Shown: in pieces, positions 32,516 to 40,315 of the stretch
How the letters are laid out: every line of letters starts with the position of its first letter
How positions within the stretch are numbered: position 1 is the first letter of the stretch
Source: an uncultured bacterium
GTDB taxonomy: Bacteria; Planctomycetota; UBA1135; GCA-002686595
Length of the DNA stretch: 64,000 nt
Reading direction: 5' to 3'
NCBI GenBank assembly: GCA_938075305.1
Contig: CALJGV010000031.1
Location: 1 to 64,000 of the forward strand
The notes under the pieces: generated by a model
Databases searched by the model: none
The model's input: the letters and a program-made list of their open reading frames with translations, nothing else
Told to the model about the DNA's origin: nothing
Translations under genes and position numbers: made by a program

Positions 32516-33817
32516 ATGCGTATCGCAGTCATCGGATCCGGCTATGTCGGGCTCGTGGCAGGAACCTGCTTCGCCGAGAGCGGCAACACGGTCACCTGCA
32601 TCGACATCGACGAGAAGAAGATCGACGGCCTCAGGAACGGCGTCGTCCCGATCTTCGAGCCCGGACTCGAGGAGCTCATCAAGCGCAACGTCCGCGACAG
32701 TCGCCTGCACTTCACGACCGACTACGCGGAGGGCATGAAGGACGCCCAGGTGGCCTTCATCGCCGTGGGGACGCCCCCGGGCGAGGACGGCGGCGCCGAC
32801 GTCAAGTACGTGCTCGCCGCCGCGGAGAGCATCGCCAAGCACATGACCGGCTACACCGTGGTCGTGGACAAGTCCACGGTCCCCGTCGGGACGGCGCGCA
32901 AGGTGGAGGCCGCCATGGCCCCCCACGCCAAGCACGAGTTCGACGTGGTCTCCAACCCCGAGTTCCTGAAGGAAGGCGCCGCCATCGACGACTTCCTCAA
33001 GCCGGATCGCGTCGTCGTCGGCGCCGACACCGACCGGGCGGCGCGCATCATGACGGAGCTCTACGAGCCCTTCGTGCGGACGGGGAACCCGATCTTCACC
33101 ATGGACGTGGCCTCCGCCGAGCTCACCAAGTACGCGGCCAACGCCATGCTCGCCACGCGCATCTCCTTCATGAACGAGATCGCCAACGTGTGCGAGCGCG
33201 TGGGCGCCAACGTCGACAACGTCCGCAAGGGCATCGGCTCCGACGACCGGATCGGCTCCCGCTTCCTCTTCGCGGGGATCGGATACGGCGGATCCTGCTT
33301 CCCCAAGGACGTCAAGGCCATCATCCACACCGCGGACAAGAACGACTACGACTTCAGGATCCTGAAGGCCGTGGAGGACGTGAACGCCACGCAGAAGCTG
33401 CTCATGTTCGAGAAGATCGTGAAGCACTTCGGCGAGGACCTCACCGGGCTCCGCTTCGCCTTCTGGGGCCTCGCGTTCAAGCCGAACACCGACGATATGC
33501 GCGAGGCGCCCGCAATCGTGCTCTCCAAGGCCCTCCGGGGCGCCGGCGCGACCGTCATCGCCCATGACCCTGAGGCCATGGACGAGGCCCGTGAGCACTA
33601 TCTCGGCGACGAGATCGAGTACGCCGAGAGCCCGATGGAGGCCGTCCAGGGCGCGGACGCCCTGGTCATCGTCACGGAGTGGAACGAGTTCCGCCGCCCG
33701 GACTTCGACGCCCTCAAGACCGGCCTGAAGCAGCCGGTCATCTTCGACGGCAGGAACATTTTCCCTCGCGCGACCCTCGAGGAGTCCGGCTTCACCTACC
33801 ACGCCCTCGGCAGGTAG
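32516..33817 (+). CDS. ugd: UDP-glucose 6-dehydrogenase
   Basis: Oxidises UDP-glucose to UDP-glucuronate with NAD. The 433-residue protein has the N-terminal Rossmann motif GSGYVGLVAG (7-16), AVGTPPGEDG, DKSTVPVGTA and NPEFLKEGAAIDDF. The catalytic Cys is at position 261 (GGSCFPKDVKA), followed by WGLAFKPNTDDMREAP and VTEWNEFRRPDF. The length and order match the bacterial UGD family. It stands alone, 20 kb from wecB-wecC, and is followed by an intrinsic terminator. Confidence 0.96.
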   Translation: MRIAVIGSGYVGLVAGTCFAESGNTVTCIDIDEKKIDGLRNGVVPIFEPGLEELIKRNVRDSRLHFTTDYAEGMKDAQVAFIAVGTPPGEDGGADVKYVLAAAESIAKHMTGYTVVVDKSTVPVGTARKVEAAMAPHAKHEFDVVSNPEFLKEGAAIDDFLKPDRVVVGADTDRAARIMTELYEPFVRTGNPIFTMDVASAELTKYAANAMLATRISFMNEIANVCERVGANVDNVRKGIGSDDRIGSRFLFAGIGYGGSCFPKDVKAIIHTADKNDYDFRILKAVEDVNATQKLLMFEKIVKHFGEDLTGLRFAFWGLAFKPNTDDMREAPAIVLSKALRGAGATVIAHDPEAMDEAREHYLGDEIEYAESPMEAVQGADALVIVTEWNEFRRPDFDALKTGLKQPVIFDGRNIFPRATLEESGFTYHALGR

Positions 33818-33880
33818 TCCGGCACCCACACCGTCTGCTCCGGCAGACCACCGGGGCGCGAGTTGCGCCGAGTCACGACA

Positions 33881-33912
33881 AGGCGGCCCGTTCCCGAAGG
33901 AACGAGCCGCCT
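33881..33912 (+). terminator. Intrinsic-type terminator after ugd
   Basis: AGGCGG (33881-33886) pairs with CCGCCT (33907-33912) and CGTTCC (33889-33894) with GGAACG (33899-33904), loop CGAA, then CTTGATG. It lies about 65 bp downstream of the ugd stop. Confidence 0.7.
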
Positions 33913-34076
33913 CTTGATGTCGTGGCTGTGACTGAGAGCACTCCTCACTCGTGCGCGGAACTCGTCGGGGTGGTGTGAACCCCGCCGAACGCACGGGCGT
34001 CTTGTGTCCTCGATCAACGTGATAAGAGTTACGTCGCCGAAAACCCACTGAAACCGGAACGTTCATCGGAAAAAAA

Positions 34077-34691
34077 TTAGCGGCGGATGGCACGCGAGGC
34101 GCGCAGCCAGCGTCGAGCGCGCGCCCCTTCGCCCGTCTCCTGCACCGCGAGAGCGTTCAACCTCTCGCTCGCGAGGGCCGTCGTGCTGCGCAACGTGGAG
34201 GACCACTCCACGCACCTCGCATCGGCGGCGTATGACCTGGCCTCGACCATGGCACGCGCGAGCAACGCGGGGTCATCGCAGCCCTTGACCAGGGAGTGCA
34301 GCGCGAGCGCCGCGCTGCACTCCCCGAGCCCGAGCCGGAGCCGCGCGGCCCAGAGGACGGCGTGCTCCGCGTCTTGCCCTCTCGCGCGAGGGGCGGACGC
34401 CACCGCGTCATAGACCGCGAGCGCGCCGCTCAAGTCGCCCGCCCGGCGCGCGACGTGAGCCCCGGCCAAGCGCTCCCGCCACTGACGCCATGGCTCCGAT
34501 GGCTCGGGGAGCCGCACCTCTGGTTCCCTCGCGCCTCCCCTGGCCGCGACGCCCGATGGCGGGCGGATCGCCGAGAGCACGACGAGCCCGAGGCCCACGC
34601 TGGCGGCCCACCACAATGCCCGTTGCAGGCGGTGCCGCAGGAGCCACCGGCTCGGGCGTCTCCGGGCGCCGCGGCCCTGGGGCCCGCTCAA
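34077..34691 (-). CDS. Small single-pass membrane protein coupled to the ECF sigma factor
   Basis: A 204-residue protein of unknown function. A basic N-terminus (RGARRRPSRWLLRHRLQR) precedes one transmembrane helix (ALWWAASVGLGLVVLSAI). The rest is a helical domain with TPR-like spacing (AHVARRAGDLSGALAVYDAV; LGLGECSAALALHSLVKG). The TTG start at 34691 overlaps the sigma factor stop as TTGA, so the two are made together. By position it could be a sigma regulator, but it has no zinc-binding HxxxCxxC anti-sigma motif. It ends in TAA directly followed by a T7 run on the minus strand. Confidence 0.65.
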   Translation of the reverse strand: MSGPQGRGARRRPSRWLLRHRLQRALWWAASVGLGLVVLSAIRPPSGVAARGGAREPEVRLPEPSEPWRQWRERLAGAHVARRAGDLSGALAVYDAVASAPRARGQDAEHAVLWAARLRLGLGECSAALALHSLVKGCDDPALLARAMVEARSYAADARCVEWSSTLRSTTALASERLNALAVQETGEGARARRWLRASRAIRR

Positions 34692-35380
34692 CGGGCCAGC
34701 GCCCGGCTGCCGAGATGCTCCACGATGGCATCGTGGAGCCGCCGACGGGCACGGAACAGTCGGACCTTGACGAGGTCACGGTGGACGCCGCACGCCGCCG
34801 CTGCCGCGGCTGTACATCCCCCCTCGGCGTAGAAGGCCGAGAGAACAACCCGGTCGCGCTCGAGCAGCTGTGGCCAGACATCCCGCACGGCCAGGGAGAG
34901 GTCCTCACCGTCCACCTCCTGCCCCTCCACCCGATAGAGGTCCTGCTCGGAGACCTCCCCGGGTACGACCTCGGTCCCTGGAATCAGGAGGAACGCGGGG
35001 TGGTCCGGGGGACTCAGGTGCTGCCAGGAGTCCTTCCGGGCGTGGTCGAGGTGGACGTTGGCCGCCACCTGCAGCGCCCACGACAGGGGGCGCTCGATGC
35101 GGTGGAAGTGCGCTCCTTGGCGCGCCGCACGCAGGAGCGTCTCCTGGGTCAGGTCCTCTGCCTGATGCTCGTCCCGGCAGCGCCGCCGCAGGAAAGCCAG
35201 CACCTTTGGGCGCAGCGCCACCAACTCGGCCCAGCAGCCCCGCTCCGGAGAGGGCCCATACCCTCGACCAGCCCGCGGCGTGGGGCCGCTGGTGTGTGGC
35301 GCCCGTCGAGGCGAAGCGGGCGGCTCCTGGCGAGGAGCTGTGGGAATGCGGCGGGGAGCGTCTTGGAGAGGTCGGGTCAT
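34688..35380 (-). CDS. ECF-type RNA polymerase sigma factor
   Basis: A 230-residue sigma-70-family factor. Region 2 is visible as LRPKVLAFLRRRCRDEHQAED followed by LTQETLLRAARQ, and region 4 as LLERDRVVLSAFYAEGG followed by the helix-turn-helix AAAAACGVHRDLVKVRLFRA. The N-terminal 50 residues are Pro/Arg-rich and unusual. ATG at 35380 has GAGGA about 7 bases upstream; an earlier start would add 49 low-complexity residues. It directs RNA polymerase to a small regulon. No classical anti-sigma is encoded next to it; the coupled membrane protein takes that place. Confidence 0.85.
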   Translation of the reverse strand: MTRPLQDAPRRIPTAPRQEPPASPRRAPHTSGPTPRAGRGYGPSPERGCWAELVALRPKVLAFLRRRCRDEHQAEDLTQETLLRAARQGAHFHRIERPLSWALQVAANVHLDHARKDSWQHLSPPDHPAFLLIPGTEVVPGEVSEQDLYRVEGQEVDGEDLSLAVRDVWPQLLERDRVVLSAFYAEGGCTAAAAAACGVHRDLVKVRLFRARRRLHDAIVEHLGSRALAR

Positions 35381-35730
35381 GTCGCTGTCCTCAAGGAGCC
35401 ATTGGCCCACAGCCCAGGCGCGCCCTGCGGGCGCTGTCGGTTCAACCGACCCCCGCCTGGCCGCGGATCCAGGGTCAGGACAGCACCTCGCGCCCTCCGG
35501 CGTCGGGCGGGCCCCCCATGTGGACAACTCCCCCCTGGACGTCCGTCGGCAGAATCACGGAGACGCCGGGCCCGCGGATCTCGCTGGACCGATTCATCCC
35601 CACCTGCGCCAACGGAGTCCGCCCCCATGGGGCGAGGCCGCCCCCAGGATCCGGGGGCGGCCTCGCCGCTGGCGGGCTCAGGTCCCGCAGCCCCCGAGTT
35701 ACCGGGGGCGCTGAGTTTCCTCGGAGGTGA
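35381..35730. other. Intergenic region between sigma factor and periplasmic protein gene
   Basis: About 350 bp without a convincing gene. It holds a perfect 15-bp inverted repeat (described separately) and should contain the sigma factor promoter. I see no good -10/-35 pair or tRNA. Confidence 0.5.
35631..35667 (-). terminator. Perfect 15-bp GC-only-type hairpin downstream of the 35.7-36.9 kb gene
   Basis: GGCGAGGCCGCCCCC (35631-35645) and GGGGGCGGCCTCGCC (35653-35667) with loop AGGATCC. It lies about 65 bp beyond the stop of the leftward gene at 35731. There is no T run on either strand, so it may be a Rho-independent-like hairpin with poor release, an RNA-stability element or an operator. 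Confidence 0.5.
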
Positions 35731-36870
35731 TCAGTTCCGGCGGCGGAACTGGCGGGCCGAGTCCGCCCAGCGGGAGCCACGGAAGTTCCGCGTCACGAAG
35801 TTGAAGAGGCGGTCGGACTGGTCCTTGGCCAGCTCGCCACCGAGCTCCTGGATGCACCGCCCCGCGTAGAAGGCCGACTTGGGCACGTAGGCCAGCTCGG
35901 CGGGGTAGAGCACGACCACCCGCATGAAGGCCAGCTGAGCGCGCTGGAAGAGGGGGCTCGCGCCCTCGGCGTTGCCCGCGGCGCCCATGGCCTCCGCCCG
36001 CCGGTAGAGGCAGTCCCCGAGGCCGCACCAGGCGGCGGCGAGGGTCCGATCGTCCGCGTTGGGCGACTCGGTCACACCCTCGAAGGCCGCCTCGGCCTCG
36101 TCGAAGGCGCCTCGGCCGAGCATGGACTCGGCGATGGCCACGTCGGCACGGTTGGAGACCGTCGGGAACACGGCGGCCTGGGAGGAGAGCCGCTCCAGGG
36201 CGGACTCGAGCCCGGTGCCGTTGAGCGACTCGTCCGAGAGAACCTCACGCAGCTGCTGCTCGAGCTTCCAGCGCTGGGCGAGGTCACGCTCGAGGACCAG
36301 GGCCCCGAAGGCGGCGGCCGAGGCCTTGGCGCCTGCGCGGTCCCCGTGGATCAGCTGCGCCTCGATCTTCTTGATGAAGGCCAGCGGCACGTAACGCGAG
36401 TCCGGGTAGGTGGCCACCAGCTCGTCCACGGCCGCGACCATCGACTGGATCGACTCCTCGGTGTTCAGCTGCTCGAAGAGCTCGATCAGGCGGTACTGGG
36501 AGTACGCGGCTGCCCAGGGGTGCTTGCGGTCGCCCCGCTCGCCCAGGCCGCCGAGGTAGGTCTGGAAGCCGCTGATGGCGCCGAGGAGCGCCCCGTTCGT
36601 GGCGTCCACTTCGGCCGCGGCCACGTCCTCGGGCTGCTCGGTGAACTCGACGCGGAGCACGAGCTCCGACTCCACTTCCTCTTCACCGCGGCCCTTCTCC
36701 GGCTTGTAGGTCACGCGGTCGAGGGCCTCGGAGATGACGTCGACGCTGTCGACGATGGAGCCGTCGGACTTGTAGATCCGGTCCGGGGTGGCGGACGCGT
36801 TGGCGGCTGCGGCGACGGCGAGGGTCGCCAGGAGGGTCGTGGAGCTGAGTCGGGTCATCATGAAAACCAT
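35731..36870 (-). CDS. Periplasmic helical repeat protein (TPR-like)
   Basis: A 379-residue exported protein. Several Met codons precede a signal peptide (TRLSSTTLLATLAVAAAANA, then SATPDRIY); starts at 36870, 36861 or 36858 are possible. The start is followed by a beta-rich segment (RIYKSDGSIVDSVDVIS, KGRGEEEVESELVLRVEFTE). Then come helical TPR-like repeats (AAYSQYRLIELFEQLNTEES; AFDEAEAAFEGVTESPNADD; SPLFQRAQLAFMRVVVLYP) ending KDQSDRLFNFVTRNFRGSRW. It is probably periplasmic or outer-membrane-associated. No enzyme motif is seen and I do not recognise the family. Confidence 0.7.
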   Translation of the reverse strand: MVFMMTRLSSTTLLATLAVAAAANASATPDRIYKSDGSIVDSVDVISEALDRVTYKPEKGRGEEEVESELVLRVEFTEQPEDVAAAEVDATNGALLGAISGFQTYLGGLGERGDRKHPWAAAYSQYRLIELFEQLNTEESIQSMVAAVDELVATYPDSRYVPLAFIKKIEAQLIHGDRAGAKASAAAFGALVLERDLAQRWKLEQQLREVLSDESLNGTGLESALERLSSQAAVFPTVSNRADVAIAESMLGRGAFDEAEAAFEGVTESPNADDRTLAAAWCGLGDCLYRRAEAMGAAGNAEGASPLFQRAQLAFMRVVVLYPAELAYVPKSAFYAGRCIQELGGELAKDQSDRLFNFVTRNFRGSRWADSARQFRRRN

Positions 36871-36989
36871 CGTTCGTCATAGGGGGCGGCGTGCCCGTGG
36901 TGACGAGATCGGGCAAGGAGGATGGGCGGAATCGCCTGACCTGTCAACGTGGGCCAGGCCCCATCGGGCCCAGGCGCGGCCAGATCGGC

Positions 36990-37544
36990 TCAGACACACA
37001 TGGCGGCCGACACCTCGAGCGCCCGCTCGGGCCCGACCAGCTCCGCCGCGACCGCCAGGGCGAACTCCACGGAGGAGCCGGGGCCGAGGCTGGTCAGGAC
37101 CGTCCCGTCCTGAACCACTCGCCCCTCCGCGGCCTCCGCGCCGGCCCCCAGGAGCTCCTCCCGCACGCTCGGATGGCAGGTCATGCGCCGGCCCGCCGCC
37201 TCACCGGCGCGCGCCAGGACGAGCGGCGCCGCGCACACGGCGGCCACCAGCCGCCCCTCGGCGAGGAGGCTCCGGACCGAGGACAAGATGCGCTCGTCCC
37301 CCCGAAGCTGCTCCATCCCGCCCAGGCCGCCCGGGAGCACCAGAGCGTCGACGTCGAGCGACAGCGCCTCGTCCAGGCCGACGTCCGCGTGCAGGGTCAC
37401 GCCCCGGGAGGCGAGGACCGGGCCGGGACCGTCGAGCCCTGCGGCCACGACCTCGAGACCCGCTCGCCGCAGAACGTCGATGATGATGACCGCCTCCATC
37501 TCCTCCACCCCCTCCGCGAGGGGCACCACGACTCGCTTGTCCAT
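36990..37544 (-). CDS. DJ-1/PfpI family protein (ThiJ-type)
   Basis: A 184-residue DJ-1/PfpI protein: VVVPLAEGVEEMEAVIIIDVLRRAG and DALVLPGGLGGMEQLR. The nucleophile elbow is VAAVCAAPLVLARAG with the conserved Cys, followed by CHPSVREEL and VVQDGTVLTSLGPGSSVEF. This layout is nearest the DJ-1/YajL group (chaperone or deglycase-like, redox protection), which has E..E.AV.. near the start. ATG at 37544 begins MDKRVVVPLAEG; an upstream in-frame start is unlikely. It follows asnB by 57 bp on the same strand. Confidence 0.88.
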   Translation of the reverse strand: MDKRVVVPLAEGVEEMEAVIIIDVLRRAGLEVVAAGLDGPGPVLASRGVTLHADVGLDEALSLDVDALVLPGGLGGMEQLRGDERILSSVRSLLAEGRLVAAVCAAPLVLARAGEAAGRRMTCHPSVREELLGAGAEAAEGRVVQDGTVLTSLGPGSSVEFALAVAAELVGPERALEVSAAMCV

Positions 37545-37601
37545 GGCAGGAGGATAGACCGGCGGGCGCGATCGCGCCGGGTCCGCCTCCACGGGGAAAG
37601 C

Positions 37602-39443
37602 TCAGGCCGCCCGTCGTTCGACGGAGGAGGCGCCGAAGACCGCGTCGCCCCAGAGGGCGAGGTTCCCAAGCAGCCAGGTCAGCCGCCAGTGGGTCGCGGG
37701 GTCGCTGGCCACCGCCCGGAGCACCTCCGGCGCCACCCACTCGGCCAGGAAGCCGGAGGCCCCGATCTCGTCCTTCACCGGCGCGCACCAGGTCTCGAAG
37801 GGCAGAGGGAAGGACGCCTTGGGTCGCTTCTCGACCCGTTCAGGGACGGTGCCCGAGAAGGCGCGGCGCAGGATGATCTTGGAGCCCGCCGCACGGCCCT
37901 CTCCGTCCACGAACTTCGCGTCCATGGGCAGCGACTCCGCGTAGCGGGCGACCTCCACATCCGCGAAGGGCGTCCGCCCCTCAACGCCGTGGCGCATGGT
38001 GGCCGCATCGAGCCGCTCGAGCAGGGAGTTGAGGTTGAAGCGGCGCTGGAGCTGGAGGTGCGCGTCGAGGGCATCGCCCTCCCCCCGCATCTGCGTCTGG
38101 CTCAGGCTGTAGGCGCGCTCGTAGGCGTCGATGACGAACTCGGATCGCCCCAGCGCTTCCCCGCGCAGGAGCCCGTCCTGGGCCGCGGGGGACACCCAAG
38201 CAGCGGCCTCCAGGTGGAAGCGGGCGGCGCCGATCGGCGGGTCGGGCAGGCGGCCATGGGCCGCGAGGGCGGAGAGCACGGCGTCGTAACCGCCGAAGAG
38301 CTCGTCCGCCCCCTCTCCGGAGAGCGCCACGCGAGCTCCCGAGCCTCGAATGGCCGAGGCGAGCCGGGCGATGGCGACCTCGTTGGGCGTGGAGAGCGGC
38401 TGGCCCAGGTGGGCCACGTGCTCGCGCCAAGCCCGCATGAACTCGGCTCCCTGCAGGTGAACGTCATGGTGACGCGTCCCCAGCTCCTCGGCGAGGGCCC
38501 GGGCCTCCGCGGGGTCAGGGCCCACCTCCCGCCCGCGATCCACGCCCGAGGCACACCAGGTCTCGAGGTCGTCGCGGCGGCCCGCGACCACCGACGCGAT
38601 GATCGTGCTGTCGAGGCCCCCGGAGAGCATCGCGCACACGGGGACGTCGCTCACGAGATGGGCGAGGACGGAGCCCGTCACCACCGACCGGCAGGCCGAA
38701 GGGTCGGGGTCGGCCGTCGGAGCACCAAGGAGGAGGCCAGGGGTGTAGAGCTGTACCGGTCGCGGGCGCCGCTTGCAGAGGTCCACGAGGAGCGTCTGCC
38801 CCGCCTCCACGGCCTCCACGCCCTCGAAGAGCGTGCGGCCCGCCAGGGTCCGGCGGCTGGTGGCCAGGTAGGCGGAGAACATCTCCAGGTCCGGCGCGAG
38901 GCGGACGCCCGGGTGGGCCACGAGGGCGCGGGGCTCGCTCGCGAAGGCGAGGCCCGTGGGGGTCTTGGCCCAGACCAGGGGCTTGACGCCGAGCGGATCC
39001 CGGGAGAGCAGCACGGTCCGGGTCTCGAGGTCCACGAAGGCGAGGGCGAACATGCCGCGCAGGGACGCGATGGCCCCGCGGCCGCCCAGGGTCAGGGCCC
39101 AGAGCACCGTCTCCGCGTCGCAAGTCGTCCGGAACCCCGCCCCGCCGGTGGCCAGGAGGACCTCCGGCTCCAGGGACGCCCTCAGCTCCGCGTCGTTGTA
39201 GAGCTCGCCGTTGTAGGCCAGGGCGTAGCGCCCGCAGGGGGTCGTGATCGGCTGGGCGGCGGCGTCGTTGCGGGGGTCACGCACGGCGAGCCGGGTGTGG
39301 CCCAGGAGGACGTTCTCGCCGCGCCAGAGCCCGCGGCCATCGGGGCCGCGGTGGTCGAGCTCAAGGAGCCACCGCTCGGCCTGCTCGTCCGTCAGACCGA
39401 CGGCCTCACCACGAGCCGTCACCTCTCCGAGAATCCCGCACAT
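37602..39443 (-). CDS. asnB: Glutamine-hydrolysing asparagine synthetase
   Basis: Makes asparagine from aspartate, ATP and glutamine. The 613-residue protein begins MCGILGEVT, with Cys2 as the glutaminase nucleophile. GATase II motifs follow (LDHRGPDGRGLW, LAYNGELYND, FALAFVDLETRTVLLSRD). The synthetase domain has the PP-loop SGGLDSTIIA near residue 270 and ALSGEGADELFGGYD, then RHGVEGRTPFAD. AsnB-family proteins also act in polysaccharide or secondary metabolite amidation, so free asparagine is the most likely but not the only product. It lies 70 bp after the methyltransferase gene on the same strand. Confidence 0.9.
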   Translation of the reverse strand: MCGILGEVTARGEAVGLTDEQAERWLLELDHRGPDGRGLWRGENVLLGHTRLAVRDPRNDAAAQPITTPCGRYALAYNGELYNDAELRASLEPEVLLATGGAGFRTTCDAETVLWALTLGGRGAIASLRGMFALAFVDLETRTVLLSRDPLGVKPLVWAKTPTGLAFASEPRALVAHPGVRLAPDLEMFSAYLATSRRTLAGRTLFEGVEAVEAGQTLLVDLCKRRPRPVQLYTPGLLLGAPTADPDPSACRSVVTGSVLAHLVSDVPVCAMLSGGLDSTIIASVVAGRRDDLETWCASGVDRGREVGPDPAEARALAEELGTRHHDVHLQGAEFMRAWREHVAHLGQPLSTPNEVAIARLASAIRGSGARVALSGEGADELFGGYDAVLSALAAHGRLPDPPIGAARFHLEAAAWVSPAAQDGLLRGEALGRSEFVIDAYERAYSLSQTQMRGEGDALDAHLQLQRRFNLNSLLERLDAATMRHGVEGRTPFADVEVARYAESLPMDAKFVDGEGRAAGSKIILRRAFSGTVPERVEKRPKASFPLPFETWCAPVKDEIGASGFLAEWVAPEVLRAVASDPATHWRLTWLLGNLALWGDAVFGASSVERRAA

Positions 39444-39513
39444 GGCCCAGTCATCGACTGGATCAGCCCGGAGGATGAGGGATCTGTGCCCTGAACCGCC
39501 CAGGGGCCCGTGC

Positions 39514-40281
39514 TCAGCGCTTCGGCCGGGCCACCACTAGCACGTGGAAGCCCAGGAGCGACAGCCCCGGGAGGGCGCAGAGGACCCGATCGAGCCCGAT
39601 GAACAGGCGCGTCAGCAGCGCCGAGCCCGGGATGAATCGGAGGGCACCGAGGTGATCGGGGAAGCCGGCGAAGACGTAGGCGAGCACGCCAAACTTCTTG
39701 GTCTTCAAGACCTCCATCCCGGCCGCCTCCGTCAGCTCGACGATCCCCTTCCGGGTGAACCCCTGGTCTCCCACGTCGAAGTGAGGGCTCTTGCGGTACA
39801 TCACCGCCCGGGCGAAGCGGATGATCGGGTTGTCGTTGCAGGGCTCGCTCATGACCAGCAGGCCGCCGTCGGCGAGCATGTCCTCGCAGCTCTCGAGGAA
39901 CCCCACGTGGTCGCGCATGTGGTGCAGGCTCCCCTTGCAGAAGACCACGTCGAAGGCCGCCTCCCGGAAGGGCATGTGCTCCGCGTCCGCCGTGACGAGG
40001 CGGGCGTTCGGTACGTACTCCTCGCTCACCTTCAGCATCTCGTGGCTGATGTCGAGACCGACGGCGCCTGGCCGCTGGGCCTCGAGCTCGGCGAGGAAGA
40101 ACCCCGTCCCGCAGCCGATGTCCAGGAGGCGGGTCGCCGAGGCCGGCGCGTGGCGGATCATCTCCGCGTGCCACTCCTCCTGGAAGAGGCGGCTGAAGGC
40201 GAACGAGTACCGGTACGCGTAGCGCGGCGCGAGCGCGCGGTGGAGCTCGATCTGCGCCTGGGCGTTGGAGTCGCTCGACAT
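39514..40281 (-). CDS. Class I SAM-dependent methyltransferase
   Basis: A 255-residue methyltransferase with motif I LLDIGCGTGFFLAEL and acidic residue in VGLDISHEMLKVSEE. Motif II/III regions are VTADAEHMPFREAAFDVVFCKG and SLHHMRDHVGFLESCEDML, followed by LVMSEPCNDNP. A hydrophobic C-terminal part (LLTRLFIGLDRVLCALPGLS LLGFHVLVVA) suggests membrane association. The methyltransf_11 fold is clear; the substrate is unknown. It lies 34 bp after the giant exported protein gene and before asnB. Confidence 0.85.
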   Translation of the reverse strand: MSSDSNAQAQIELHRALAPRYAYRYSFAFSRLFQEEWHAEMIRHAPASATRLLDIGCGTGFFLAELEAQRPGAVGLDISHEMLKVSEEYVPNARLVTADAEHMPFREAAFDVVFCKGSLHHMRDHVGFLESCEDMLADGGLLVMSEPCNDNPIIRFARAVMYRKSPHFDVGDQGFTRKGIVELTEAAGMEVLKTKKFGVLAYVFAGFPDHLGALRFIPGSALLTRLFIGLDRVLCALPGLSLLGFHVLVVARPKR

Positions 40282-40315
40282 GACGGCGAAGTCTACCCGG
40301 CCCGCCCCGTTGGGG

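Noticed and set aside
32375-34093. 572-codon minus-strand frame opposite ugd
   Set aside because: Shadow of ugd; the plus-strand protein has every family motif.
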